Below, piece after piece: positions 44,641 to 55,718 of a stretch of DNA of 64,000 nt. Below the pieces are notes generated by a model, which made no database searches, was not told where the DNA came from, and was given only the letters and a program-made list of their open reading frames with translations. A program made the translations under genes and the position numbers. The first letter of the stretch is position 1. Each line of letters starts with the position of its first letter. Origin of the DNA: Natronococcus amylolyticus DSM 10524 (GTDB lineage: Archaea; Halobacteriota; Halobacteria; Halobacteriales; Natrialbaceae); contig NZ_AOIB01000037.1 in assembly GCF_000337675.1 (NCBI RefSeq), positions 37,312-101,311 of the forward strand. The letters are read 5' to 3'.

Positions 44641-45324
44641 ATGTTACAGGCGGTCGTCTTCGACCTCGATTACACGCTCGCGGTTCCCCAGCGGGATCGG
44701 ACGACGATTCTCGAGGCGGCGACCGACGCCGCCGGCGCACCTGAGCTGTCCCGTGCCGACTACCTCGAGGCCCATCGTCGGAACCTCACGCAGGAAACCC
44801 GGGAGCCGATCTTCACCGAGCTGCTCGAGGATCGGGAGACCGATGCCGAGCCGGCCGAGGTCGCCGCGGCCTACCGCGACGAGATCGCCGCCGACCTCGA
44901 GCCCCTGCCGGGCGTCGAGTCCATGCTCGCAACGCTACACGAGCGCTACCGGATCGGACTGCTGACGAACGGTCCCGTCCGCGCCCAGCGGGATAAACTC
45001 GAGACGCTGGGCTGGGAGGACGCCTTCGACGCGGCGCTCGTCACGGGTGAACTCGAGGCTGGCAAGCCCGACGTCCGCGCCTTCGAGGCGATCGCGGACG
45101 AGCTCGCCGTCGATCCCGAACGGACGGTGTACGTCGGCGACGAGGTCGAGGCCGACGTCGAGGGTGCGACCGGAGCCGGGATGACCGCAATCCAGATCCT
45201 GCTCGAGGACGGCCCCGAGCCCGACCCGCGTGCGGCCGCCCACGTCGAACAGGAGGCCGTCGCGACGGCGGTCCCCGAGGCGGTCGCCGCGCTCGAGGAG
45301 ACGAACTCGGCGATCGGATCGTAG
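44641..45324 (+). CDS. HAD superfamily hydrolase
   Basis: This 227-residue enzyme has the HAD motifs VVFDLDYTLA, GLLTNGPVRAQRDKLETLGW, the lysine in ELEAGKPDVRAF and YVGDEVEADVEGATGAGMTA. It resembles the gene at 31042 in size and order of motifs, so the two may be paralogues. Substrate unknown. Confidence 0.88.
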   Translation: MLQAVVFDLDYTLAVPQRDRTTILEAATDAAGAPELSRADYLEAHRRNLTQETREPIFTELLEDRETDAEPAEVAAAYRDEIAADLEPLPGVESMLATLHERYRIGLLTNGPVRAQRDKLETLGWEDAFDAALVTGELEAGKPDVRAFEAIADELAVDPERTVYVGDEVEADVEGATGAGMTAIQILLEDGPEPDPRAAAHVEQEAVATAVPEAVAALEETNSAIGS

Positions 45325-45337
45325 CGCTCGAGGAACG

Positions 45338-45721
45338 TTAGCCGTCCGCGACGACGGCGTCGACGACGTCGGTCGCTCGTTTTACCGCAGCGCCGCTCTC
45401 GACGAACACCAGCGTTTTCGGGGGTTGTGACGCCTTCGGTCGGACGCGCAACTCGAGGTTCGTCGCCGTCTCGGCCGCGAGCTCCTGCCCGCGCTCGAAC
45501 TCGAGGCGGAGCCGATCCGGGTGGACGAACACCCGGGCGATGCGGTCGGCCTCCGTTCCGGCGACGAGGTCGTACGCCCGCGCGCCGTCGGCCGATGGTT
45601 CGACGTTCCGGTCTGCGTCCGTGACCGAGACGCCCTCGAGCGCCCCGTCCTCGCGTCCGTCGAGCTCCGAGGCGAGCAGCTCGGCGATCCGTCGGCCGTC
45701 AGTAGTTCGTTCCTCGACCAT
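45338..45721 (-). CDS. Haloarchaeal hypothetical protein
   Basis: This 127-residue acidic protein starts VEERTTDGRRIAELLASELD and contains VFVHPDRLRLEFERGQELAA. No membrane helix and no domain that I recognise. The ATG at 45721 is chosen because the frame upstream (over the DUF2240 gene) is a shadow. It lies 23 bases after DUF2240 on the same strand and is probably co-transcribed. Confidence 0.65.
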   Translation of the reverse strand: MVEERTTDGRRIAELLASELDGREDGALEGVSVTDADRNVEPSADGARAYDLVAGTEADRIARVFVHPDRLRLEFERGQELAAETATNLELRVRPKASQPPKTLVFVESGAAVKRATDVVDAVVADG

Positions 45722-45744
45722 GGCCGAGGTCGGTCGTCGGCGAC

Positions 45745-46197
45745 CTAACGCTCTTCGATCAGCGCCGAGCGAGCGACCGGGACGAGTTCGGAGACGTCGA
45801 TCCCCCGGCGGCGAGCGTAGACGACGGCCGCAGTTTCGATCGTCACCCCCAGCTCTCCCTGCAGGCCGTTTATCGCGCCGACCGCCTCGTGTTTCTCGAC
45901 GCCCTCGGCGACGAGGCCGTCGAGAACCCGCTCGAACGCCGACCGTTCCCGAAGCAGGTCCTCGTCGGGGACGAACTCCTCGGGGATCCGAACGTCGGTC
46001 GGATCGAAGGCGGCGACGAGGTCGCCGTCCTCGTGGTCGAGCAGCCCCTCCTGGGTCGCGACGTCGATCAGCCGCTTCGCCTGATCGGGCGAGAACCAGT
46101 CGCGATCCAGCGAGAGCGCGACGACGACGGCGTGTTCCTGCAGGCGGTCGGTTCCGTGCTGGATGAAGGGGGCTGCGACGGCGACGCGAAGACTCAT
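45745..46197 (-). CDS. DUF2240 family protein
   Basis: This 150-residue haloarchaeal protein starts SLRVAVAAPFIQHGTDRLQE and reads DRDWFSPDQAKRLIDVATQE, which looks like a winged-helix or similar nucleic-acid domain. The family is conserved across haloarchaea with unknown function. It lies between the RNase H gene and a hypothetical gene, all on the minus strand. Confidence 0.8.
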   Translation of the reverse strand: MSLRVAVAAPFIQHGTDRLQEHAVVVALSLDRDWFSPDQAKRLIDVATQEGLLDHEDGDLVAAFDPTDVRIPEEFVPDEDLLRERSAFERVLDGLVAEGVEKHEAVGAINGLQGELGVTIETAAVVYARRRGIDVSELVPVARSALIEER

Positions 46198-46248
46198 CGA
46201 GGACGACTCTCTCGAGGGACGGAAAAACGGTGGCGGTTCCGGTCGGGC

Positions 46249-46887
46249 TCAGTCCGAGGCGCGGCCTCCCCCGTTGCGGTCGGCCCGCGAGGGCGGCGGG
46301 AACTCGGTCGGCGCGGTCGCCTCGGGCGGTTCGGGAAGGACACAGCGATCGGGTTCGCGGTTGACGTGCTGGTACTGTGCCGGCGCGTTCGCGAGCGGAT
46401 GAGCGGGGTTCTGATCGCTGTCGATCCGTGCGGCGCGGATCTCCGCGAAGCCGTTGAGTCGTGCCTGAATCCCGCGCCAGTGGTACCGCGTCGCCGTCGG
46501 CACCGAGATCGGCTGTGGTGGCTTCCGGTCGGGGTGACCGATGGCGAGGACGGTGTTGTTGACGTTGCTGGCGAGGGCATCGTGATCGATGAGAACGCCG
46601 ACTCGAGCGTCCGCCGGGGCTCGGGCCGCCAGCACGTCGAGACCGAGATGTAGCGCTCGGTACTCGGCGACGTTGTTGTCCGGCGGCGCGTCCGCGGTCG
46701 CGATCCGAGCGACGCGGGTGCCGTCGCGCGTTTCGATGACGGCGCCCAGGCCACCGCCCGACTCGCGAAACGACCCATCGGTGGCGACGTAGAAGTCGCG
46801 GTGGTGGGTTCGTGGAGGGTGGGCGATGTGGGGCGTGGGCGACTCGTCGAACAGGTCCCGCAGGGCAGACCGGCCGTGAGCGGCCAT
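46249..46887 (-). CDS. rnhA: Ribonuclease HI family protein
   Basis: This 212-residue enzyme cleaves RNA in RNA-DNA hybrids. The four acidic active-site positions are in VATDGSFRESGG, NNVAEYRALHLGLD, VLIDHDALASNVN and IDSDQNPAHPLAN. N- and C-terminal extensions beyond the RNase H fold (about residues 1-28 and 170-212) are low-complexity. The minus-strand TATA-like TTTAAGT at 46912-46918 is at leaderless distance. Confidence 0.88.
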   Translation of the reverse strand: MAAHGRSALRDLFDESPTPHIAHPPRTHHRDFYVATDGSFRESGGGLGAVIETRDGTRVARIATADAPPDNNVAEYRALHLGLDVLAARAPADARVGVLIDHDALASNVNNTVLAIGHPDRKPPQPISVPTATRYHWRGIQARLNGFAEIRAARIDSDQNPAHPLANAPAQYQHVNREPDRCVLPEPPEATAPTEFPPPSRADRNGGGRASD

Positions 46888-47054
46888 ACTGGGTGTAGGT
46901 CATCTAGCTCACTTAAACTTGTGGCCGGTATCAGCCAGAGCAATCGAGCGATCGCCACAAACTCGAGCTCGGTTGTAAATAGTTGTACAGTATGGCTTCT
47001 TACTGTCGATACCTGCACGGATCTGGTCCAAAACCGCGTAACAAACAACCAACC

Positions 47055-47062
47055 TTTATATT
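47055..47062 (+). promoter_or_regulatory. TATA box of the peptide ABC transporter operon
   Basis: TTTATATT lies 23-30 bases before the ATG at 47085 and fits a leaderless first gene. Confidence 0.6.
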
Positions 47063-47084
47063 ACATACACCTATTTCATAGGGT

Positions 47085-48662
47085 ATGAAGGGTGCTGACA
47101 ACCTGTATTCCGGTCGGCGATCCGTGCTGAAGGCCACCGGTATAATTGGTGCAACGGCCGGTTTGGGTGCCATCGCGGGCTGTCTCGACGATCCGACCGA
47201 CGACGAGAACGGCGACACCGACGAACTGGTGATCACACAGGGGGAGTTCATCGAGAACCCGGATCCGAACGACCACATCACGGGACCGTACTTCAACGTC
47301 CTCGACCCCGTCTACGAGCCGCTGTTCAACGTGACGCCGGAGTTCGAGTTCGAATCCCGGATCGTCGAGGAGTGGGAGGACACCGACGAGGGCGCCGAGC
47401 TCACGCTCCGTGACGACGTCGTCTTCCACAACGGCGACGAGATGACCGCCGAGGACGTCGCCTACACGTTCAACCGAATGATCGACCCCGATCTCGGCAT
47501 CGAAAGCGACCAGGCCGCAGGTCTGGGTGCCATCGAGAGCGCCGAAGCGCTCGACGAGACGACCGTGCTCTTGGAGCACGACGTCGCGCCGTCGCTCGCG
47601 GAGTTCGAGTACGCGAACTACGGCCGTGTGGTCAACGAGGAGTGGATCGAGGAGCAAGAACAGCCGGTCGCCGGCGACGACGAGGAGGCGTTCAACGGCA
47701 CCGGCCCGTACCAGGTCGTCGAGTACGAACCCGACGTCCAGCTCGTCCTCGAGCCCTTCGAGGACTACTGGGGCGAGGAAGCGACGTTCGAACGCGTCGT
47801 CTTCAACGAGGACGGCGAGTCCAGCGGCCGCGTCAACGCGCTCCAGACCGGCGAGAGCGACATCGTCGACAACGTCATCCCCGAGGACGTTCCGGACGTC
47901 GACGACGAGGACGGTATCGAGATCCGCAACGAGACCAGCCTGCGCAACGTCTTCCTGGTGATGAACACCGGCGTCGAGCCGTTCGACAGCATGGAGTTCC
48001 GCCAGGCGCTGAACTACGCCGTCGACAACGAAGGGATCGTCAACGACATCCTCGGCGGTTACGGCGAGCCGATGACCCAGCCGATTCCGGACGGCGTCTT
48101 CGGTCACAACCCCGACCTCGAGCCCTACGAACAGGACCTAGAGCAGGCCGAGGAGCTGATCGAGGAGAGCGGCTACGCGGGCGAGGAGATCACCCTCTAC
48201 GCGCCGGAGGGCCGCTACCTCAACGACGCCGACGTCGCCCAAACCGCCGCCGACCAGATCGACCAGCTCGAGAACGTCGACTGCGAGCTCGACATCGTCC
48301 CGTTCCCGGACATCTCCGACGCCAACAGCGCGCCCTACGACGACGACGAGATGCCGTTTTACCTCATCGGATGGGGTGTCATCACGGGCGACTCCGACTA
48401 CGGCCTCGCGCCGTTTTTCACCGAGGAGGCCCCCCAGGAGACCTACCGCAACGAGGAGATCTCCGAGATGATCTTCGAGAGCCAGACGATCGAGGACGAG
48501 GACGAGCGCGAGGAGCTGCTCCAGGAGATCAACGAGCAACTCCGCGACGACGCCGCCTGGGTGTACCTCCACTCCCAGGACAGCGTCTACGGCGTCCGCG
48601 AGGACCTCGAGTGGGAGCCGCGAACGGACGAGGACATCCACCTCTGGGAGATCGATAGCTGA
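47085..48662 (+). CDS. ABC transporter substrate-binding lipoprotein (family 5)
   Basis: This 525-residue protein binds the substrate outside the cell for a peptide/nickel-type ABC importer. The N-terminus has a twin-arginine signal (SGRRSVLKATG, arginines 11-12) and a lipobox ending at Cys 33 (AIAGC), so it is exported folded and lipid-anchored. The family 5 fold follows, with DVVFHNGDEMTAEDVAYTFN and NTGVEPFDSMEFRQALNYAV. The four transporter genes follow in order. Substrate could be peptides or another small molecule. Confidence 0.92.
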   Translation: MKGADNLYSGRRSVLKATGIIGATAGLGAIAGCLDDPTDDENGDTDELVITQGEFIENPDPNDHITGPYFNVLDPVYEPLFNVTPEFEFESRIVEEWEDTDEGAELTLRDDVVFHNGDEMTAEDVAYTFNRMIDPDLGIESDQAAGLGAIESAEALDETTVLLEHDVAPSLAEFEYANYGRVVNEEWIEEQEQPVAGDDEEAFNGTGPYQVVEYEPDVQLVLEPFEDYWGEEATFERVVFNEDGESSGRVNALQTGESDIVDNVIPEDVPDVDDEDGIEIRNETSLRNVFLVMNTGVEPFDSMEFRQALNYAVDNEGIVNDILGGYGEPMTQPIPDGVFGHNPDLEPYEQDLEQAEELIEESGYAGEEITLYAPEGRYLNDADVAQTAADQIDQLENVDCELDIVPFPDISDANSAPYDDDEMPFYLIGWGVITGDSDYGLAPFFTEEAPQETYRNEEISEMIFESQTIEDEDEREELLQEINEQLRDDAAWVYLHSQDSVYGVREDLEWEPRTDEDIHLWEIDS

Positions 48663-48777
48663 GCGCTCTCCCGGTTAGAAGGGGGAACAGAGTCGGACGA
48701 TCGGCGTTCCGGAAGAACCACATACTTCCGGCAAAAATTCGCAGATCGATACCGCCGTGGTACACGATTGAGAGACA

Positions 48778-49767
48778 ATGGCTTTCGGAAAATTCTTGCT
48801 CAAGCGCTCCTTGCAGGGAGTTCTCGTCGTCTGGGGGGTCGTAACGGTTCTGTTCGGGCTCCGGGCGGTCACGCCCGGTGACCCGGTCAACCTGATCGTC
48901 GACCCGGCCGTCGACCACGAGACCCGCGAACGGATCCGACAGGAGCTCGGCCTCGACCAACCGATATACGTACAGTACTTCGAGTATTTACAGGATCTCC
49001 TCGTCGGCGATCTAGGCTACTCCTATCAGTCGAGTCGGCCGGTTACGACGATGGTCATAGAGCGTGTTCCCGCAACCCTCGAGCTGGCGCTCGCGGCGAC
49101 GGTCGTTGCGCTCGTGATCGCGATTCCGCTCGGCGTCATCAGCGGTACACGACGCAACGAGCCGGCCGACTACGGTGCGACGTCGTTCTCGCTCGTGGGG
49201 ATCAGCACCCCGAACTTCTGGCTCGGGATCATGCTCATCCTGTTGCTGGCCGTTCAGCTCGACGTCTTCCCGACGGGACGGCGTCCCGTTGCGTTCCACG
49301 ACGCGCTGTGGATGTTTCTGACGACGTTCTACGTCGGCGATCTGCTGACCTGGTTCCATCACATCATCTTGCCGGCGGTCACCCTGGGAACGTACTTTAC
49401 GGCCCTCATCACCCGGCTGACCAGAAGCGGGATGCTCGACGAGTACGGGAAACCGTACGTAACGGCGACCCAGGCCAAGGGGATTCCGGAGACGCTGGTC
49501 AGGTACAAACACGTCCTCCGAAACACGATGATTCCGATCATCACCGTCCTGGGGCTGCAGCTCGGGACGCTGATCGGGGGCGCGGTCGTCACGGAGACGG
49601 TCTTCTCCTGGCCCGGACTCGGGCTGCGGCTCATCGCCGCGATCCACAACCTGGACTGGCCGCTGATCCAGGGCATCATTATCTTCGTCGGTATTAGCTA
49701 CGTGATCATCAACATCGCAGTCGACGCGATCTACGCGAAGCTCAACCCGCGGGTGTTAGACGAATGA
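48778..49767 (+). CDS. dppB: ABC transporter permease (DppB-like)
   Basis: This 329-residue inner-membrane permease has six helices and the EAA loop region (TRSGMLDEYGKPYVTATQAK, GIPETLVRYKHVLRNTMIPI). It starts with the DppB-type N-terminus FLLKRSLQGVLVVWGVVTVL. It begins 115 bases after the binding-protein gene. Its stop overlaps the ATG of dppC by four bases. Confidence 0.92.
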   Translation: MAFGKFLLKRSLQGVLVVWGVVTVLFGLRAVTPGDPVNLIVDPAVDHETRERIRQELGLDQPIYVQYFEYLQDLLVGDLGYSYQSSRPVTTMVIERVPATLELALAATVVALVIAIPLGVISGTRRNEPADYGATSFSLVGISTPNFWLGIMLILLLAVQLDVFPTGRRPVAFHDALWMFLTTFYVGDLLTWFHHIILPAVTLGTYFTALITRLTRSGMLDEYGKPYVTATQAKGIPETLVRYKHVLRNTMIPIITVLGLQLGTLIGGAVVTETVFSWPGLGLRLIAAIHNLDWPLIQGIIIFVGISYVIINIAVDAIYAKLNPRVLDE

Positions 49768-50762
49768 TCTCCGATCGAATCAAATCCAATCTCAGACAGG
49801 AGTTCAAAACGAGCCTGCTGCCGAAGGTCGGGCTCGTGATCCTGATCGCCATCGTCTTTATGGCGCTGTTCGCACCCGTCCTCGCGACGCATAACCCGAA
49901 CACGACGGGTCACTTCGACGACGGCAACGCCTACCCGCCGATAGGGGTTAGCTACGACTCCTACGAGGTCGTCGACGGCGAACGGGAGCCCTACACCGTC
50001 GAGTTCTCGAGCGACCACTACCTCGGCACGAACAACGTCGGACAGGACGTCTTCTCGAGGCTGCTGTACGGCGCCCGCACCTCGTTGCTCGTCGGCGTGC
50101 TCGGCACGGGGCTGGCGGTGTTGATGGGGGTTCCCTTCGGCCTGGTGTCCGGCTACTACGGGGGCCGGGTCGACGACGCGATGATGCGCGTCGCGGACGT
50201 CATGCTCGCGTTCCCGTCGCTCGTGCTGGCGCTGGCGCTGATCGGCGTGTTCGGCTCGATGTCGATACCCGTCCCCGACCCGATCGTGACGGCCGGCTTC
50301 GCCGAGGGAATGCCCGCCGCGACGACCCTCCCCGGAACCGTGACCCTCGTCGTTGGGCTCGTCACGTGGGTGTGGTTCGCCCGGGTCGCCCGCGGCGAGG
50401 CGATGGCGATCCGCAACGAGGAGTACGTCAAGGCCGCGCGTAGCCTCGGCGCGAGCAACGCGACGATCCTGCTCAAACACGTGCTGCCGAACAGCCTGAC
50501 GCCGGTAATCGTGCTTGCGACGATCCAGGTCGCCGCGATCATCCTCCTCGAGAGCTCGCTGTCGTACCTGGGCTTTTCAGGTACGACCCTCTCGTGGGGG
50601 TACGAGATCCAGCAGGGCCAGGACTACCTCCGAACGGCCTGGTGGGTCTCGACGGTCCCTGGAATCGGGATCGTGCTGTCGGTGATCAGTATCAACCTCC
50701 TCGGTGACTGGCTCCGGGACTCGCTGGATCCGAACATCGAGGGCGAAGGAGGGGGTGCCTAA
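49764..50762 (+). CDS. dppC: ABC transporter permease (DppC-like)
   Basis: This 332-residue partner permease has the DppC N-terminal helix (VGLVILIAIVFMALFAPVLA), an outside loop with YLGTNNVGQDVFSRLLYGAR, and the EAA loop REGEAMAIRNEEYVKAARSL-type segment (ARGEAMAIRNEEYVKAARSL in the read). It overlaps dppB and is followed by the ATPase gene one base later. Confidence 0.92.
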   Translation: MISDRIKSNLRQEFKTSLLPKVGLVILIAIVFMALFAPVLATHNPNTTGHFDDGNAYPPIGVSYDSYEVVDGEREPYTVEFSSDHYLGTNNVGQDVFSRLLYGARTSLLVGVLGTGLAVLMGVPFGLVSGYYGGRVDDAMMRVADVMLAFPSLVLALALIGVFGSMSIPVPDPIVTAGFAEGMPAATTLPGTVTLVVGLVTWVWFARVARGEAMAIRNEEYVKAARSLGASNATILLKHVLPNSLTPVIVLATIQVAAIILLESSLSYLGFSGTTLSWGYEIQQGQDYLRTAWWVSTVPGIGIVLSVISINLLGDWLRDSLDPNIEGEGGGA

Positions 50763-50763
50763 C

Positions 50764-52037
50764 ATGACAGAGGATATTCTCCGCGTAAACGGACTGTCGA
50801 CGCGATTCTTCACGGAACAGGGACAGGTGAACGCGGTCTCGGACCTCGACCTCCGGATCGAACGGGGCGAGGTGGTCGGGATCGTCGGCGAGAGCGGCAG
50901 CGGAAAGAGCGTGACCGCCCGATCGGTGATCGACCTCATCGAGTCGCCGGGCGAGATCACCGAGGGTGAGATCTGGTTCAACGAACCTGACCTCGCCGAC
51001 GCGGTTGCCGACGACTACCCCGAGGCCGTCGACGGCTCGTTCGTGAACTTACTCGAGGTGCCAAAGCAGGTTCGACGATCGCTTCGGGGCTCGTCGTTCA
51101 GCATGATCTTCCAGGATCCCGAAAGCAGCTTCAACCCGAGCCTCACCGTCGGCGAACAGATCGCCGAGGCCGTCGAGGTCCAGCAGCGGGCGAGCGCGAA
51201 CCCCCGGTCGACGCGGGCGAAGACCCAGGAGTACTCGCTCGGCAGGCTGATGCTGTCGACCGTGTTGCCCTCGAAGAAGTACGTCAGCGAGGCCAGCCGC
51301 GAGCGGGCGATCGAACTGCTCGAGCTAGTTGGCATCCCCGATCCCGTCGAGCGGGCCGACGAGTACCCCCACGAATACTCCGGCGGGATGCTCCAGCGGG
51401 CGATGATCGCTCAGGCGTTAGCCGGCGAGCCCGACATCCTGGTCGCCGACGAGCCGACGACGGCCCTGGACGTGACGATCCAGGCCCAGGTGCTCGACCT
51501 GCTCGACGACTTACAGGACGAGACCGGCATGACGATCCTGCTGATCACGCACAACCTAGGGGTCGTCGCCCGAATGTGCAACCGCGTCGGCGTCATGTAC
51601 GCCGGCGAGATCGTCGAGCGGGGCACGCTCGAGGACGTCTTCGACGACCACGTCCACCCCTACACCGAGGGGCTGTTGGGGTCGATTCCCGACCTCGAGA
51701 GTGCAGGGGGGCGTCTCGAGCCGATTCCGGGCAACGTGCCGAGCCTGCTCGACCACGAGATGCCGGATCGGTGTTACTTCGCGGATCGCTGTCCGAAGGC
51801 GATGGAGGACTGCCTCTCCCATCCTCCGGAGTACGAGGGGAGGGGTACCGACGAACACGAGGTGCGCTGTGTCCTCGCAACCCAGGAGTACTCCGAGGCG
51901 CGCGCGCTGTCGGCCGACTACTTCGGGAAGGATGACCGGACGGCGGTCGACAAACATGCCGACCCCGACGGGTTCGAGGACGACGTCCAGCCCGAGCGGG
52001 CCGAGTCGACCGTCGAGGGATCGGGAGGTGAGCGCCG

Positions 52038-52041
<4 letters not shown>
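50764..52041 (+). CDS. dppD: ABC transporter ATP-binding protein (DppD-like)
   Basis: This 425-residue ATPase has Walker A GESGSGKS, signature [15 protein letters not shown] and Walker [14 protein letters not shown]-terminal oligopeptide domain follows with the cysteine cluster [16 protein letters not shown]. Between Walker A and the signature it has an extra stretch of about 40 residues (around [19 protein letters not shown]). The ATG at 50764 follows dppC by one base. It overlaps dppF by four bases. Confidence 0.92.
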
Positions 52042-53642
<1,601 letters not shown>

Positions 53643-53748
53643 TCGGCCGTCCACCTTTTTTTCGAGCAGCCGAATGCGAGACCATCACTCGCTCGGCCCA
53701 AACCGTTTTGGCAGCAGGTGTAATTACAAACGGCGGCTTCCCTCAGGT

Positions 53749-54108
53749 ATGACGCAGACCCCATCTCGTATGGAAGCTGCCTGTTCGCTGCTGGCCGAGT
53801 CCGAGCGTCGGTACCTCCTCTACCAGCTAGCCGAGACGCGGCGGGGCAACCTCGAGGACGTCGTCTCCGAGATTGCCGCCTGGGAGCGCGGCGAGGGCGG
53901 CCCGATCGACTCGGAGGACAGACAGCGCGTATACGTCTCGCTGATCCACAACCACCTCCCGCGGCTGGCCGATTACGGTATCCTCGACTACGACCTCCGA
54001 AGCGGCGATATCGTCCTGACGGAGGGGTTCGACGACATCCGACCGCTGCTCGAGCAGTTCAAACAGACCGAGTCGGAGCCGGAGATCCGCGAGAAGCCGC
54101 TGCTGTAG
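53749..54108 (+). CDS. DUF7344 winged-helix protein (second copy)
   Basis: This 119-residue protein matches the DUF7344 type: SLLAESERRYLLYQLAETRR and SLIHNHLPRLADYGILDYDL. It is similar in layout to the protein at 37247 but stands alone, 106 bases after the ABC operon. Probably a DNA-binding regulator; the target is unknown. The ATG at 53749 begins MTQTPSRMEA. Confidence 0.8.
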   Translation: MTQTPSRMEAACSLLAESERRYLLYQLAETRRGNLEDVVSEIAAWERGEGGPIDSEDRQRVYVSLIHNHLPRLADYGILDYDLRSGDIVLTEGFDDIRPLLEQFKQTESEPEIREKPLL

Positions 54109-54147
54109 ATTCGAAACGCATAGCAGGTCGCCCGCGAAACGGCGACC

Positions 54148-55071
54148 GTGAGCCGCTACCGAAACCTCGCTCTCTTCTTGGTTCTTGCCGCCGCCTGGGG
54201 TAGTTCGTTCGTCGCGATCAGTGCGGGACTCGGTCACTTTCCGCCGGTGTTGTTCGCGGCGCTTCGCTACGACATCGCGGGCGTCGTGATGCTTGCGTAC
54301 GCGATCTACGCCGTCGATCACTGGCGACCCGTCGGGCGCGAGGAGTGGGCGACCGTCGCGGTCGGCGCGGCGCTATTGATCGGCGCCTATCACGTCTTTC
54401 TCTTCGTCGGCCAGCAGCACACGACCGCCGCCGCCGCGGCGGTGCTGGTGAGTCTCTCCCCGGTGTTGACGACCGGGTTCGCGCGGGTGCTCGTTCCGTC
54501 CGATGCGCTGTCGCCCGTCGGCGTCGCCGGCGTCTGCGTCGGTCTCGTCGGAGTCGGCGTCGTCGTCCAGCCCGACCCGTCGAACCTGTTCGCGACCGAC
54601 GCCGTCGCGAAGCTGCTGGTGTTCTGTGCGGCCGCGGCGTTCGCGCTCGGCAGCGTCCTCACGAGACGACTCGAGGCCGACCTGCCGATCGAGACGATGG
54701 AGGCCTGGTCGATGCTCGGCGGGGCCGCCCTGATGCACGTCGTGAGCCTCGGCCTCCGCGAACCGATCGAGCCGACTGCCTGGACCGATCTCGAGGCGAT
54801 CGGCGCGCTCGCGTACCTCTCGCTCGTCGCGAGCGCGCTCGGCTTTCTGCTGTACTTCGACCTGCTCGAGCGACTCGGCGCCGTCGAGATCAACATGGTC
54901 TCTTACGTCGCTCCGGTGTTCACGGCGATCGTCGGCTGGCTGTACCTCGGCGAGGTGATCGATGCGGCGACGATCGCCGGGTTCGCGCTGATCGCCTGTG
55001 GGTTCGTCCTCGTGAAGCGTCGTGCGATCAGCCAGGAGGTCGCCGCGGTCAGGCGGTGGGGATCGAGCTAA
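54148..55071 (+). CDS. EamA family transporter (DMT superfamily)
   Basis: This 307-residue protein has ten membrane helices in two EamA repeats. The first starts LALFLVLAAAWGSSFVAISA and the second LLVFCAAAAFALGSVLTRRL. Such proteins export amino acids or other metabolites. It starts with GTG at 54148, 40 bases after the DUF7344 gene. Substrate unknown. Confidence 0.88.
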   Translation: MSRYRNLALFLVLAAAWGSSFVAISAGLGHFPPVLFAALRYDIAGVVMLAYAIYAVDHWRPVGREEWATVAVGAALLIGAYHVFLFVGQQHTTAAAAAVLVSLSPVLTTGFARVLVPSDALSPVGVAGVCVGLVGVGVVVQPDPSNLFATDAVAKLLVFCAAAAFALGSVLTRRLEADLPIETMEAWSMLGGAALMHVVSLGLREPIEPTAWTDLEAIGALAYLSLVASALGFLLYFDLLERLGAVEINMVSYVAPVFTAIVGWLYLGEVIDAATIAGFALIACGFVLVKRRAISQEVAAVRRWGSS

Positions 55072-55080
55072 CGGCCCGTC

Positions 55081-55341
55081 CTACCGGCCGTGCGCGTGGC
55101 CGACGTAGAGCGCGGCGAGGTTGAGCCCGAGCAGGGCCAGAAACGTGGCGGTCTCGGTCGCCGTCGACAGGCCGGTCGCCAGCAGCGGGACGTACAGAAA
55201 GGGGAGCACGATCGCCGACCAGAAGCCGGCCTTTCGAACGGAGTCGGCGACGTGGGGGGCGAGTCGCTCGAGGAGCCGATCACCGCCTCGTCCCTCGGTA
55301 CTCTCGGCGCGGGAGTCGTGAGTCGTTGAAGAGTTAGCCAT
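55081..55341 (-). CDS. Small membrane protein, unknown
   Basis: This 86-residue protein has a polar N-terminal 30 residues and two hydrophobic segments (KAGFWSAIVLPFLYVPLLAT and TFLALLGLNLAALYVGHAH). No family recognised. It converges with the EamA gene (ten-base gap). The minus-strand TATA-like GATATATG at about 55381-55389 lies about 40 bases upstream. Confidence 0.6.
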   Translation of the reverse strand: MANSSTTHDSRAESTEGRGGDRLLERLAPHVADSVRKAGFWSAIVLPFLYVPLLATGLSTATETATFLALLGLNLAALYVGHAHGR

Positions 55342-55718
55342 CGAAACACCTGACCACGTCTCGCGTTCCCACCCGGCGCCACATATATCGGCGCGACCGT
55401 TTCGACCGGTTGTATACGGTTCATCCAAATAAGGGTCGAACTGAACCGAACCGAACGCGGACTCGCGGTCGGTGAGAGCGGTTGCGCCCGCAGCGCGCCC
55501 TCAGAGCCACGACTCGAGAACCTGATCGTGTAGCTAGAGGTTCCGATTGTTCGGCCGAGCGAACGACCGACCGAACCACCGGAAACGAACATCGAACCGT
55601 TCGAACCGACCGACGGCGCGGCGTCGTCGCGAGAACGAAACCGTTCGGAAACCGAATCGGTAGCGATCGAACGGAGCATAAACCGAACCCTATCGCCGGC
55701 AAAACGGAGGTCGAGTCG
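55342..55718. other. Intergenic region with GAACCG/CCGAAC-rich sequence
   Basis: About 380 bases between a small membrane protein gene and the cdc48 stop. Part of it is the promoter of the former. From about 55440 to 55690 the sequence is dense in CCGAAC, GAACCG and ACCGAA words on one strand, a degenerate simple repeat. No gene is seen. Confidence 0.5.

Noticed and set aside
45738..46903. Minus-strand extension of the hypothetical gene at 45338
   Set aside because: The added part runs over DUF2240 and RNase H genes in another frame and is arginine-rich shadow sequence.
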